A DNA stretch of 64,000 nucleotides from an uncultured Phascolarctobacterium sp. (GTDB lineage Bacteria > Bacillota > Negativicutes > Acidaminococcales > Acidaminococcaceae), in the NCBI GenBank assembly GCA_947630795.1, contig CANRJC010000007.1:34182-98181 (forward strand), in the 5' to 3' direction. The translations under genes and the position numbers were made by a program. The notes under the pieces were generated by a model that saw only the letters and a list, made by a program, of their open reading frames with translations, was not told the DNA's origin and ran no database searches. This document shows, one piece after another, positions 8,567-17,808 of the stretch. Each line of letters starts with the position of its first letter. Position 1 is the stretch's first letter.

Positions 8567-9895
8567 TCAGTTTAATGCTTCACTTTTAGCAGGCTTCGTT
8601 GATCTTAGCACAAACGATAATCTGCCCAATCGTAATTTAAATTCTTTCGATGGGATGAAAGCTGTTTCCGGTCCTGTTTGCGGTTCTGTTTGCGGTATGA
8701 ACCAATATACGTAATACGAGATAAAATATATCATGTAGACGAAGTTTATGTTGTACGGTTCCATAAGAGCCGCTATTTGAAATACAAAAAGCGTAATGAT
8801 GCAAGCTTGTGCCTCATCGGTGTTTTGAAGTTTATGTAATTTACGATATACAAAAAACATTGCCGCCAAATAGAGGACCAAACACAATAGGCCGCCTTTA
8901 CAGAGATAATCTAAGATCAAATTATGGGCGTGCATGGCAAATTTAAAACCGGTAAGTTGCTGAAAAACCCCTTGCTTCATGATGCCGAGCCCTAGAAACA
9001 AATTATCGCCGATGAGCGGGAAAACAGCATCCCACAATGCCGTTCTCCCGGAAAAAGTGATCTTCTTTCCGAGGACTTCCTCTATCAAAAAGGAAAACAT
9101 TTTTTGCTGTTGCATTATAACACAAATAAAAAACAGGGCCACATTGCCGCTAAGCAAGGAAAAAGTGTTGAATTTGATCGTTTTGACTTTTTTGATCAAA
9201 AACAATCCGATTAGTATCGTCATTACAACAGCAGAAGTAGTAGACTTCACAAGAATGGCGCTCAAAAGACAAGCAATATAAAGAGACCATTCACGCCATT
9301 TTTTTATCCCGCCTCTGATACTATACAAATCGGCTACCAAACAGGCAAACAAAAAATACGGCAAAAAGACATTTTTCTGGTGCAAAAGCCAATTCTTTCC
9401 CGTAAACCACACACCCGGTATGCTCCCATATGTACTGTACATACCATCGGGAAACAACAGCACTGTCAAAAGGTTGCCATAGACAAGCACTTCTCCGAGC
9501 AACATGCCTCCCTTGAGCAGTTCTTCCGGTCTTCCTCGCATCCATTCAATTAACAAGCCAACGATAATAAGGGGACATAAGTAACCTACAAAACAAGCTT
9601 TTATATCACCGTGATTGACGATCGTCGAAAAAAGCCATACCAAATCGATCAGTATGAACAGAACAAAAACGATCGGCAGATCCGTGTTATCGCTCAGTTT
9701 CCTTGAGAAACTGAGCTTTCTATAACGCCATAAAAAAAGGGCTACTACACTCAGTGCTGCTGCACTCCGAATCCCGTTCACTATAACTTGAGTAAGATCA
9801 CTGCTTATATAGTCAAAAAATGCCCATCTCATTGAAAATATAACTGCCAAAAAAAAGATCACGTAACTATGTAGTTTCAGTTTCAGTTTCCTCAT
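8567..9895 (-). CDS. O-antigen ligase/polymerase (Wzy/WaaL family)
   Basis: A polytopic membrane protein of ~442 residues with about ten to twelve hydrophobic segments. The Wzy_C-type signature is present: FSGRTALWDAVFPLIGDN followed by G-L-G-I, then HAHNLILDYLCKGG. Members either polymerise lipid-linked repeat units or transfer glycan to a lipid carrier at the outer face of the inner membrane. I chose ATG 9895 (MRKLKLKLHSY) because GGGGAG lies ten bases upstream; the ATG 13 codons earlier lacks a site. Last gene of the minus-strand polysaccharide locus. Confidence 0.8.
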   Translation of the reverse strand: MRKLKLKLHSYVIFFLAVIFSMRWAFFDYISSDLTQVIVNGIRSAAALSVVALFLWRYRKLSFSRKLSDNTDLPIVFVLFILIDLVWLFSTIVNHGDIKACFVGYLCPLIIVGLLIEWMRGRPEELLKGGMLLGEVLVYGNLLTVLLFPDGMYSTYGSIPGVWFTGKNWLLHQKNVFLPYFLFACLVADLYSIRGGIKKWREWSLYIACLLSAILVKSTTSAVVMTILIGLFLIKKVKTIKFNTFSLLSGNVALFFICVIMQQQKMFSFLIEEVLGKKITFSGRTALWDAVFPLIGDNLFLGLGIMKQGVFQQLTGFKFAMHAHNLILDYLCKGGLLCLVLYLAAMFFVYRKLHKLQNTDEAQACIITLFVFQIAALMEPYNINFVYMIYFISYYVYWFIPQTEPQTGPETAFIPSKEFKLRLGRLSFVLRSTKPAKSEALN

Positions 9896-10003
9896 TACGA
9901 TCGAGCTCCCCTCTAAAGAAGCGAAAACTGCCATTTAGGATTTTATTTATCTCTGTTCTTCTGCCACGCTCTCCATAAATGCTCTTCATTCTTGTGGCCC
10001 CGA

Positions 10004-10207
10004 TTATCTATCCTCTGATCCGATCCCGCTCCCGGTACATAGTACCCATTTGAAAGGCGAGATGCCTTCCTTGAGGGCATAAATCTCTCTGCAGATCTCA
10101 CTCGGCACAAACATTATGAGCTTCTGTCTGAGAACACAATATGAAAATAGATATTCGCCATGATCAAGTTTTAACATTTGTACTTGTTTATTATCGCCAA
10201 TACGTAT
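10004..10207 (-). pseudogene. Decayed gene remnant in the polysaccharide locus
   Basis: The 320-bp gap between two locus genes holds an open segment of 67 codons with protein-like composition (…LDHGEYLFSYCVLRQKL… FVPSEICREIYALKEGISPFKW…) but no start with a ribosome binding site at its head. A second, out-of-frame coding-like piece (GHKNEEHLWRAWQKNRDK, then stop) follows at ~9948-10001. This pattern fits a frameshifted, truncated former gene. The family is not recognised. Confidence 0.4.
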
Positions 10208-10254
10208 CTAAACTCCTTACAAAGGAGTAGGCAGCACTTTTCGCTCCATGATTT

Positions 10255-11316
10255 TTAAGACAAATCTTTCACTATCGCCCTTTTTACGATATATGCGACC
10301 ATTAAGGGCCATATCCAAGGAAGCCGCAGCAAATACTTCAACACTATTTTCGGTTTGCGTAAATATACATTGCTTTTAGCCCATATGACCTCATTGAAAT
10401 ACGGTTTATTTTTCAATTCACGCACAGCCTTAGCGATCTCTTTATATGGCATGTTGTTTGCCGAACTTAAATAAGATCTGTTCAAAGCTAGGGCATCCAA
10501 AACAAAGGCATGAAGTGCGTTTTTCAGGTCTTCTGACTCAATCCTTTTTCCCAAGCACTCATACACCTTGCTAACACAATAGTAATTTATGTAGGGCTTA
10601 TCGATATTAAAAGCTTTTGAGATCGATGTCTCCAACATTCTGTAATGATAACCGCAAAATTTGTGGCCGGAAACTGTCTCTGCCTTGAGCATAACATTAA
10701 GATTAAAAATGAGATCTTCCAAGGCCCGTGCTTCGGTATCGAATTTTAGATCGTTATTTTTGAGGAAATTTCTGCTGTACAATTTGTCCCAAGGTGCAAT
10801 CAGCGAATTTTCCCCGTAAAAGACTTCGGTTTCTTTGCGTTTAACAAAAAGTTTAGTGATGAACTGATTTCTTAGATTGTCGTCTAGGCGCCACAAAAAT
10901 TCTTTTTTTAAATTTCTTTTTCTGATATGCCGATCGGGATATTCCTCTATCCGACCATCCGCGATCATTACATTCGCCGTTGCGGCTTCCATCCTGATGA
11001 CAAAATTTTTGTAGTAGTCCGCATCTATCCAATCATCGGAATCGATAAACGATAACCATTGCCCGTTAGCTATCGCCATACCGTCATTTCTGGCTGCGCT
11101 CAACCCACCGTTTTGCTTATGGATCGCTATGATCCTTTCGTCATTTGCCGCATATTCATCTAAAATAGCTCCGCAATTATCGGGGGAGCCATCGTCCACT
11201 GCTATTATTTCCAAGTTCTTATACGTTTGCCGAATCACACTGTCCAAACACTGCCGCAAATACGGTTCCACTTTATGTATCGGTATGATCACCGAGATCA
11301 GTGGATCGTTTTTCAT
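10255..11316 (-). CDS. Family 2 glycosyltransferase
   Basis: A 353-residue GT-A fold enzyme. Residues 5-110 carry the GT2 pattern: PLISVIIPIHKVEPYLRQCLDS, VDDGSPDN (nucleotide binding), KQNGGLSAARNDGM and the metal-binding FIDSDDW. The C-terminal half is variable and contains no clear membrane anchor apart from a hydrophobic stretch near the end (LPWIWPLMVAYIV). It should add a sugar to a lipid-linked intermediate. GGGAGAG precedes ATG 11316. Confidence 0.88.
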   Translation of the reverse strand: MKNDPLISVIIPIHKVEPYLRQCLDSVIRQTYKNLEIIAVDDGSPDNCGAILDEYAANDERIIAIHKQNGGLSAARNDGMAIANGQWLSFIDSDDWIDADYYKNFVIRMEAATANVMIADGRIEEYPDRHIRKRNLKKEFLWRLDDNLRNQFITKLFVKRKETEVFYGENSLIAPWDKLYSRNFLKNNDLKFDTEARALEDLIFNLNVMLKAETVSGHKFCGYHYRMLETSISKAFNIDKPYINYYCVSKVYECLGKRIESEDLKNALHAFVLDALALNRSYLSSANNMPYKEIAKAVRELKNKPYFNEVIWAKSNVYLRKPKIVLKYLLRLPWIWPLMVAYIVKRAIVKDLS

Positions 11317-11370
11317 AAATATGTCTCTCCCTTAAATATCCAGATTTATTTCTGATAAGATCTTTACTCT

Positions 11371-11517
11371 TCACTTCAGCTTTTCTTTATCATCAAAATA
11401 TGAAGGGCCCTTTTCTTTTGTTATCGGTTCCTCACTCTTAAAATGAACCGCTCGCGTTGCGTTAAGCCATCGTTTTATCTTACCTATTAAAATCAGCTTA
11501 CTAAAATATCTGCTGAC
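11371..11517 (-). pseudogene. Decayed 3' remnant of a locus gene
   Basis: A 48-codon open segment with protein-like composition (KLILIGKIKRWLNATRAVHF … FDDKEKLK, stop) begins right after a TAG and has no start codon. It lies in the 237-bp gap between GT2 and the Asn-synthase-like gene. It looks like the C-terminal tail of a deleted gene; the family is not recognised. Confidence 0.4.
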
Positions 11518-11553
11518 CTAAATTTTAGCAAATCGATATTTGTCAATTTAAGA

Positions 11554-12600
11554 TCATTTCTTTTCTAAAAGATCCAGATATCTTTCCAAACACCAGACCA
11601 TCCATTTTTGATCCCCTGTCATATTATCTGTGCAGTGGGGCCAAAATTCGGGGCGGACGGGGCCGCCCCATGCTGCGAACCATTCATCGGTCGGGCGAGG
11701 CATGGGGATCTTCGGCGGCAAATTTTCCCCTGGATAGAGCTTGGCAAATGCTTCCCGAATAACATACTTGCTCTCTCCCCGCCGTATCCGTTCCTTATCC
11801 AGAGGAGCGGCTAAATATGTCTCCGAATACGGGCCCACAAACTGCAGACCTGCTGTTTGACAAGCATTGTTATATGTTCCCAACGCTTCCTGCCGAAAAT
11901 ATTTGTTGATGAACTCGTGCCCGTCGATGTGCCCGTCTTTTTCGAATTCGATGAACGGCTCCAAGATCAACTTCGGATCTTTCAGCACCCTGTAAGGCAT
12001 GATGTAAGCGTATCTTTCCACGAACTCGGAAAACAACCAATCTTTCGCCAACAGACCGTCCATACCGCCGTAAATAATATCGGCATTCTCTCCGAAGATG
12101 AATTTGCTATACCCTGCCTCTGCCGCTCTTTGAGCGGCGCAATATATCTGGGCCTCGATGGAATGGATAGGAGCTCCCTTGTGCTTCATCAAGGCGGCGC
12201 TCGCCTTCTCTACATTTTCCCATGTCAGGTCGAGAACTTCGTGTTTCAGACCGTTGAGTTTCGCCCAATGGGAAGCCTGCGTACTTTCATCGATCAGTTT
12301 TTTGCCGGGAATGACGCAACGAAAAGTCATCGCCTTAGTACCCTGCGGTGCAAATCTAGCCAGGAGCGCCGAATCGATGCCTCCGCTTAAAGCGAGGACG
12401 GCCCTGCCGTCTGCACAAGCGTCCGCCATCTTTTGTCGAAGGGCTGCTATCAGTTCATCGGAATTTTTTACGGGGAGCCGAGAGAAGGAGATATCGCAAA
12501 TATTACAGCTTTTCTCTTCTGAAAAAGCTCTTTCGCGATCAAACACATACCGATACATCAAATAGGAACTTGAACAATATGCCCTATCTTCTTCAGCCAT
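11554..12600 (-). CDS. Asparagine-synthase-like PP-loop amidotransferase domain protein
   Basis: A 348-residue protein built around the ATP-pyrophosphatase fold of asparagine synthetase. The PP-loop LALSGGIDSALLARF lies at ~65-80, and FGENADIIYGGMDG further on matches the second adenylate-binding block. There is no N-terminal glutaminase domain, so ammonia would have to come from elsewhere or another nucleophile is used. In polysaccharide loci such enzymes amidate uronic acids or join amino groups through an acyl-adenylate. Start ATG 12600 has GGGAG eight bases upstream; the TTG five codons earlier is less likely. It follows the CapA-like gene by 18 bases. Confidence 0.75.
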   Translation of the reverse strand: MAEEDRAYCSSSYLMYRYVFDRERAFSEEKSCNICDISFSRLPVKNSDELIAALRQKMADACADGRAVLALSGGIDSALLARFAPQGTKAMTFRCVIPGKKLIDESTQASHWAKLNGLKHEVLDLTWENVEKASAALMKHKGAPIHSIEAQIYCAAQRAAEAGYSKFIFGENADIIYGGMDGLLAKDWLFSEFVERYAYIMPYRVLKDPKLILEPFIEFEKDGHIDGHEFINKYFRQEALGTYNNACQTAGLQFVGPYSETYLAAPLDKERIRRGESKYVIREAFAKLYPGENLPPKIPMPRPTDEWFAAWGGPVRPEFWPHCTDNMTGDQKWMVWCLERYLDLLEKK

Positions 12601-12618
12601 GACTCTAGCTCCCAAAGT

Positions 12619-13923
12619 TCAAACGATTACTTCGATTATTCCGTGTCGGCGTCTAAATTCGGTGTGATAAGGTTTGCTGATCTCCTGTAGATATTGGAAT
12701 AAAAATTCCGAATCTTGTTCATTGGCCTCTCCGGGAAATCCTTTATAAGTGTCCGTAAAATGCAGCTCTATAGGTTTCAACTTGATAGACTGCAAAGCCT
12801 TATTTTGAAATTCAACACAGGGGATGACCGAATAATAATTATTGCGGTCTGTTTCCAACCCGATCGTCCAGCGCTTACTCTTGACCGCCAGACATTCGCT
12901 TATCGACCACTTCCTGTCATATCCGTATTTATCCCAAAAATCATCAGGAAGCCGCTCGACAAGATCATTATGAAAAATAAAATTACCCAAAGAATAAAAG
13001 ATCGGTCTGTTTTTATATATTTCTATAGGTTGGAGACGGTGCGTACCACCTCCAAATACAACATCCCCTCCTGCATCAATGCATTTCCTGTACAGATCTT
13101 CGCAAAAATAATCCGGCTCAGTATAAGAGTCATGCTTTATCTGATGAGCATGCCCCATGACCACGACGAAATCGGCGTTCTCTCTTGCTTCTTTTATAGC
13201 ATCAAGCACTCTCTTTTCATCGGCAACATCAGTCGTTGTGCTCTTACCTGCTCGGTCACTTTCCTTAAAGAAAATACCGCCGAAATTAAATGCATCAGGC
13301 TCTTCCGGTGGTAGCGAGCCTATTTTTCTCGCATTGTCGCGTTCCCCGTTGATAAAAGTATTTTTTGCGATCTGCTTCAGGATTTGCATCTCATAGGAAT
13401 TGATATAGAATACTTCCTTGTGCCTGACGCCATTCACCCCTGGCCTTGCGGGGAAGTAGCGATTTCCGTCGCCGGCTCGAGCTGCATCGATGAAAGAAGC
13501 AGTAAAATCCACCAAAGCAAAAATCTTATAGTGCCCGCTATCATCTACTAGTTTTAAATAAGCCGGTCGAGCAGCCTCTGTAAGACTCCCTCCTATCCCG
13601 GCGAAAACGAGCTTATTTCTCTTGAGTACATCACATGTACACATCAATCCGTTGTGAGAAACATCCATGCTATGATTATTGGCACAGCCTACCAAATTGA
13701 ATCCGAGCCTCTTCAGATCTTCCGCCACATCCGGCTGCGAACATATCCATTGGCCACCGCAAAACGGGGAAGCATAACAACTATCCTCCACTAATACGGT
13801 CTCTAAATTAACGCATCTGGCTTCACCCCGTCCGATGAACTTCCTGATAGACTCAATATCATAATCATTCGGAAATCGTTTTATCAGCAGTGCATCCCCG
13901 CAAGCAGTTATCACTGCTCTCAT
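12619..13923 (-). CDS. CapA/PgsA-like metallophosphoesterase
   Basis: A 434-residue protein of the CapA family (calcineurin-like phosphoesterase fold). Visible blocks: TACGDALL (7-14), NLETV (~39), CANNHSMDVSHNGL (~89-102), VVMGHAHQ (~254) and FGGGTHRLQPIEIY with FYSLGNFIF (~290-315). CapA proteins take part in poly-gamma-glutamate synthesis and in other surface polymers. It lacks the N-terminal anchor usual for PgsA, so it may be cytoplasmic. Its ATG overlaps the stop of the upstream cytidylyltransferase (ATGA), and the Asn-synthase-like gene follows closely. Confidence 0.8.
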   Translation of the reverse strand: MRAVITACGDALLIKRFPNDYDIESIRKFIGRGEARCVNLETVLVEDSCYASPFCGGQWICSQPDVAEDLKRLGFNLVGCANNHSMDVSHNGLMCTCDVLKRNKLVFAGIGGSLTEAARPAYLKLVDDSGHYKIFALVDFTASFIDAARAGDGNRYFPARPGVNGVRHKEVFYINSYEMQILKQIAKNTFINGERDNARKIGSLPPEEPDAFNFGGIFFKESDRAGKSTTTDVADEKRVLDAIKEARENADFVVVMGHAHQIKHDSYTEPDYFCEDLYRKCIDAGGDVVFGGGTHRLQPIEIYKNRPIFYSLGNFIFHNDLVERLPDDFWDKYGYDRKWSISECLAVKSKRWTIGLETDRNNYYSVIPCVEFQNKALQSIKLKPIELHFTDTYKGFPGEANEQDSEFLFQYLQEISKPYHTEFRRRHGIIEVIV

Positions 13924-14357
13924 TTGACATCCTCCCAGTCCTCATTTCCTCTGATCGCCTTCAATGCATTTCCGATCTTTGTAGAAGAAATTCCTTTGGT
14001 ATAGGGAAAATAGACGATGCGTATCCCCTCTTCGGCAAATTGCTTTTCGAAATTTCTCCATTTTGGAGTGTCGTACCAATCATCCCCAACGAACATTATC
14101 TTTGCCCCCAACTTTTTGCATGCGGTCAGCTTATCCATGTCGTATTGGGGAACTGCAGCATCCACATATTTACAGCTGCGGACCAACTCGATGCGATCCT
14201 CGAAAGGTATCACGGTATGTTTGCCTTTGTAGGACACAAACTCGTCTACCGTTACACCCACTATCAGTTTATCACACATTCCCTTGGCATTTTTTAAAAG
14301 ATTCAAATGCCCGATGTGAAAAAGATCATAGACCCCGGTCGTGTATCCGATCAACAT
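13920..14357 (-). CDS. TagD-like cytidylyltransferase
   Basis: A 145-residue nucleotidyltransferase with GYTTGVYDLFHIGHLNLL (3-20, HIGH motif) and the C-terminal ISSTKI block. Length and motifs match glycerol-3-phosphate or related cytidylyltransferases that make CDP-linked donors. With LicD next door it probably supplies the CDP-activated group that decorates the glycan; whether this is glycerol, ribitol or choline phosphate is not decided by the sequence. Confidence 0.85.
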   Translation of the reverse strand: MLIGYTTGVYDLFHIGHLNLLKNAKGMCDKLIVGVTVDEFVSYKGKHTVIPFEDRIELVRSCKYVDAAVPQYDMDKLTACKKLGAKIMFVGDDWYDTPKWRNFEKQFAEEGIRIVYFPYTKGISSTKIGNALKAIRGNEDWEDVK

Positions 14358-14378
14358 ATGTGTAACTCTCCCTTCTCT

Positions 14379-15257
14379 TTAAGTATCTCTGTCCCCATTG
14401 TCCACAGGTAAGAAATCATGTCCAAATCTTTCCGATTCCGGCGGAGGAGTCATATAGTCCCCGTAGTGCTGAGTTAGATAAGTATCGTAATCCTTTGGCC
14501 CGCGTAACTGCAAACCTTCAAATTCATAGAAGGCTCCTTCGCCGAACATATCTTTGCGATAAATATCCTTTACGCCCTTAGGTCCCATACCTTCCATGAT
14601 CCATCCACCGCCATGAAGGTACCATTCAGATCGACGAGTCGGATATTGTTTCAAAGTATTATCTAAGGCATACCATCTTGCATCTTTTGAAAACAGTTTC
14701 CCGATCTTGACGTGTTTTCCGATATAAACAAGAAATTTTACTATTTTGCTACGTCTCACTGCGTTGAGAGGTACCTTTTCTTCGAAAACAGAGTAGGAAT
14801 ACAGTGCTCGCATTGCCAACACTCTGAAAGGATGCAGCCAAAACAAAATAGGGTTCTTGGGCATACCGTCCCAAGGAAGAATATCGATCGACAGATTCTC
14901 TTCTCGCAGTTTTCCCCTGCCGGTTATTTCAACTTTAATTCGGCTCGTAGATAACTTTGAGTAATAATAAACATAATTGCGGTCAAGAAGATAATTTTCC
15001 AAACGAATAGGCCCATGGAAATATTCCGGGGCCTTCTTGATCAACTTGTCATAATCTTCTCTGGGCAACATGAAATCCGCGTCGTCATCCCACGGAATGA
15101 ACCCTTTATGGCGAATAGCCCCCAACATCGTTCCCCCGATCATGAAGTATTGGAGGTGCTCTTTCTCGCATACTTCCTTGAAAGCTTTGATCAGTTTGAG
15201 TTCTTCAAGTTGTATTTTTCGTATCTTTTTCAGGTCTAACTTGCCAACAGCGCTCAT
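14379..15257 (-). CDS. LicD-family phosphotransferase
   Basis: A 292-residue LicD/fukutin-type protein. LQYFMIGGTMLGAIRHKGFIPWDDDADFML (~36-65) is the nucleotidyltransferase-fold signature, with the WDDDAD metal-binding acidic residues. LicD enzymes move phosphocholine or similar groups from CDP donors to sugars. The cytidylyltransferase 21 bases downstream would provide such a donor. Start supported by AAAGGGAAAG upstream. Confidence 0.88.
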   Translation of the reverse strand: MSAVGKLDLKKIRKIQLEELKLIKAFKEVCEKEHLQYFMIGGTMLGAIRHKGFIPWDDDADFMLPREDYDKLIKKAPEYFHGPIRLENYLLDRNYVYYYSKLSTSRIKVEITGRGKLREENLSIDILPWDGMPKNPILFWLHPFRVLAMRALYSYSVFEEKVPLNAVRRSKIVKFLVYIGKHVKIGKLFSKDARWYALDNTLKQYPTRRSEWYLHGGGWIMEGMGPKGVKDIYRKDMFGEGAFYEFEGLQLRGPKDYDTYLTQHYGDYMTPPPESERFGHDFLPVDNGDRDT

Positions 15258-15395
15258 TTTTCTTTCCCTTTCAATTGCCTTAAGCCCGCGGCACTTTTAT
15301 GGTTTCATGATTTCGATCTAACTGATTATTACGCTATCATCATTTCTGCGAAGACAGCGATGAAAGCACTGATCACGGAAACAGTCGTTATTAAA

Positions 15396-16436
15396 CTATG
15401 AATGTATTGAGCTTCCTTTTTTGCTCATGTTACGAATGTAGGCCATTTTTTTATACCTATGCTTCAGAGGAAGTACGTAAAGAGAGAGCACATGGGCAGT
15501 CCACACAGCAACTGCTTTGGGAACTGCATGACAAAAAATCGTATACACCTTGTTCAACATCGGTCGAGTATCTTCCCAAAGTTTTTGGCTATTCCACGGT
15601 GTCAATTTTCTGTATTCTAAATATCTATCAGCGTATGGATGCTCACAGCCCTGCATCCAAGGCCTCACCGGCAAATAAAAATTGCTCACAAAATGGATCA
15701 GTACAGGGTCTCTTCTTGCTGCCTCCACTTCTTCCGCTGTGTAAAAGTTTTTTACGCCTTTTGCATAACAGAATTGTTTATAGGTAAAAGCGTATATCAT
15801 AGTAAGTGCGTTAAAGCGCAATGGAATGCGTAATATTTGCCCGTTGAACACTGCATTTAAAACACCTTCATCCGGAAAGGGTATATATCCACCCTGACTT
15901 TGTATAAAAGCCAAAAATTTTCTCTCTGCCTCCATCTGCCGCCAACGCTTCAAGTTGACGAGCATGACACCCGAATTGTAATATGTTCCGTCTTTTTCAA
16001 GGCCCAATTGAGTGCGCAAATTCGAATTTTGACAACAATCCGCCATCCCCACCGCATAATCGGAGATATCTATATCCCACAGTTCTTTGATTGATTTGAG
16101 AATTATCGTATCGCAGTCTAAATAAATTGCCTTTTCGACTTTCTGCGGTAATAATGATGCAATAAAAAGCCTGCCGCAGGTAGCCATCCTGTTGTATTGC
16201 GGTATCTCTACATTGACCCCTGCCAACTCGTTCAAATCGGGCATGACCAGCATTACGAGCTCCCTGCCATACCCTTCCGCAAGGTGCAATAACTTTGTTT
16301 TGCTTTCAGCCGAAATATGATCTTCGATCAAGTAGACTTTAAGTTCATCTATGTCTCGGTTGTTTTCATACAGAGATACCAACGAAGTTGCGAAAACCTC
16401 AGCAAAACGCTCATCTGCATTGTATACTACGATCAT
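15396..16436 (-). CDS. Family 8 glycosyltransferase
   Basis: A 346-residue GT8 enzyme. It has the N-terminal strand MIVVYNADERFAEVFATSLVSLYENN, the DxD-type metal site AIYLDCDTII (~103-112) and YYNSGVMLVNLKRWR (~147-160), typical of LgtC-like galactosyl/glucosyltransferases. It probably adds the second or later sugar of the repeat unit. The 138 bases downstream hold no gene. Confidence 0.88.
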   Translation of the reverse strand: MIVVYNADERFAEVFATSLVSLYENNRDIDELKVYLIEDHISAESKTKLLHLAEGYGRELVMLVMPDLNELAGVNVEIPQYNRMATCGRLFIASLLPQKVEKAIYLDCDTIILKSIKELWDIDISDYAVGMADCCQNSNLRTQLGLEKDGTYYNSGVMLVNLKRWRQMEAERKFLAFIQSQGGYIPFPDEGVLNAVFNGQILRIPLRFNALTMIYAFTYKQFCYAKGVKNFYTAEEVEAARRDPVLIHFVSNFYLPVRPWMQGCEHPYADRYLEYRKLTPWNSQKLWEDTRPMLNKVYTIFCHAVPKAVAVWTAHVLSLYVLPLKHRYKKMAYIRNMSKKGSSIHS

Positions 16437-16550
16437 GCTTCAATACCCACTTTTCCTCAGCATAACCAAATATCTTTACACCCTTTCGATACTCCCCATT
16501 TTGCAGTCACTACCATACATGCTCCACGATAGTGCTGCTATCTCAAAACT

Positions 16551-17213
16551 TCAACAATTTCTGCCTGCCAAAATATACTTTATAGTTAACCAAATGATCT
16601 TCAGATCGGTCAAAAAGCCCCGCTCCCGAATATACTTGTAGTCCAATTCCAGTTGATCCTCATAACTCATCTTGGTAGTGTCCGTGATCTGCCAATAACA
16701 TGACAGTCCCGGCTTCACCAGAAGCCGATCATCCGGAAGCGACTTCTGCTCCGACGGTATAAATGGACGAGGTCCGATCACCGTCATGCTGCCAATCAAA
16801 AGATTGATAGCTTGCGGTATCTCATCCAAATACGTGCGCCGCAAAATTTTGCCGACCCGCGTGACTCGCGGATCATCGGTCAGTTTAAAGTGTACACTGC
16901 TGTACTCGTTCTTTTCCATCAAATCATACTTGCAGTCATCAGAGCCTACGTACATAGTCCTGTACTTGACCATCGGAAATCTCCGACCGCCCAGACCCAC
17001 TCTTTCCTGGATAAAGAAGGGGTTACCGAAGTCATCCGTCATAATAATGACGGCAATAACGATATAAACCGGAATCCCTACCGTAAAGCATAATAGTGCT
17101 ACCAAAATGTCAAATAACCTTTTTATACAGTCATAGATAGGCTTTGGTCTCACTTCATGCCTTTTCTCATAAGGACTGCTTTGATTGCATTCAGTATGAG
17201 CTCGATGCCTCAT
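16551..17213 (-). CDS. Initiating sugar transferase (undecaprenyl-phosphate sugar phosphotransferase)
   Basis: About 220 residues. One N-terminal membrane helix (LFDILVALLCFTVGIPVYIVIAVII), then the bacterial sugar transferase core: FFIQERVGLGGRRFPMVKYRTM, DPRVTRVGKILRRTYLDEIPQ and VIGPRPF. It lacks the large N-terminal membrane domain of WbaP, so it resembles the short PglC/WcaJ-C type. It loads a sugar-1-phosphate on undecaprenyl phosphate to start the repeat unit. I chose ATG 17213 because AAGGAG lies eight bases upstream; this ATG overlaps the stop of the ugd remnant frame. Confidence 0.88.
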   Translation of the reverse strand: MRHRAHTECNQSSPYEKRHEVRPKPIYDCIKRLFDILVALLCFTVGIPVYIVIAVIIMTDDFGNPFFIQERVGLGGRRFPMVKYRTMYVGSDDCKYDLMEKNEYSSVHFKLTDDPRVTRVGKILRRTYLDEIPQAINLLIGSMTVIGPRPFIPSEQKSLPDDRLLVKPGLSCYWQITDTTKMSYEDQLELDYKYIRERGFLTDLKIIWLTIKYILAGRNC

Positions 17214-17432
17214 GCCTGTGTCTCCTTGCGCTCTTCTTGCAGTCGCCGACACAACTCCCGCTCTCGCCATTTTTCTGCACATCTCAATCGCTTATTATGC
17301 TTAGGGTACTGCTCTATGTTCACCCTCTCCACCTTTTCCGCCGTGATATCTGCGACATACAACTTCTGTTGCCGCCAAAAGCACAGCAAGGGACAGGCCC
17401 ACGTAGCCTGTCCCCGCTATGGCGATCTTCAT
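17210..17432 (-). pseudogene. ugd remnant (UDP-glucose 6-dehydrogenase N-terminus, frameshifted)
   Basis: From ATG 17432 the frame reads MKIAIAGTGYVGLSLAVLLA, the Rossmann start of Ugd. Near 17360 the reading changes frame: the next expected block is found as YVADITAEKVERVN one frame over. That frame runs on without recognisable Ugd sequence to a TGA that overlaps the start of the sugar transferase. A full Ugd has about 390 residues; here ~74 codons remain, so the enzyme is lost. It leaves a translated leader ahead of the locus. Confidence 0.8.
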
Positions 17433-17808
17433 TTCGTTATCGTTAGCAGAATTAGTCAACTCCCATTACCCCCCCATTTTTTAATCCTGTTGCTCTGGGC
17501 AAAGAGGTCATCTATCGAAACAATAGCCCGCTGTCATTGCCGATCGCGGTATCGTCTCAGCTGGCAAAGTTTAAAATCATCTGATTTTCTAAACTTTTGC
17601 TGCATTTACAAAATTAAACAGATTCCGAAAGTGTTTTTACTTTTGGCTATAGGGTCGCCAAAGGACTGAAATACATGCGAAACGGCCAAAATGATTTTTA
17701 AGTTTAATCTTCTTATTTTCGAACACCAAAAGGTGCCGACCGTATTTTCTTATCGCCTCGCACCTTAAGACACACGCCCATCCGCCATCACTCCCTATTT
17801 ATTTATAT
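17433..17808 (-). promoter_or_regulatory. Long untranslated leader of the polysaccharide operon
   Basis: About 375 nt lie between the promoter and the ugd remnant, with no gene. Early in it, AAGGTGC (17766-17760 on the minus strand) pairs with GCACCTT at 17736-17730 and is followed by TT. Just before this, on the minus strand, is GGCGGATGGGCGTG, loosely like the ops element of antiterminated capsule operons (GGCGGTAGCGTG). The leader could serve processive antitermination; the evidence is weak. Confidence 0.4.
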
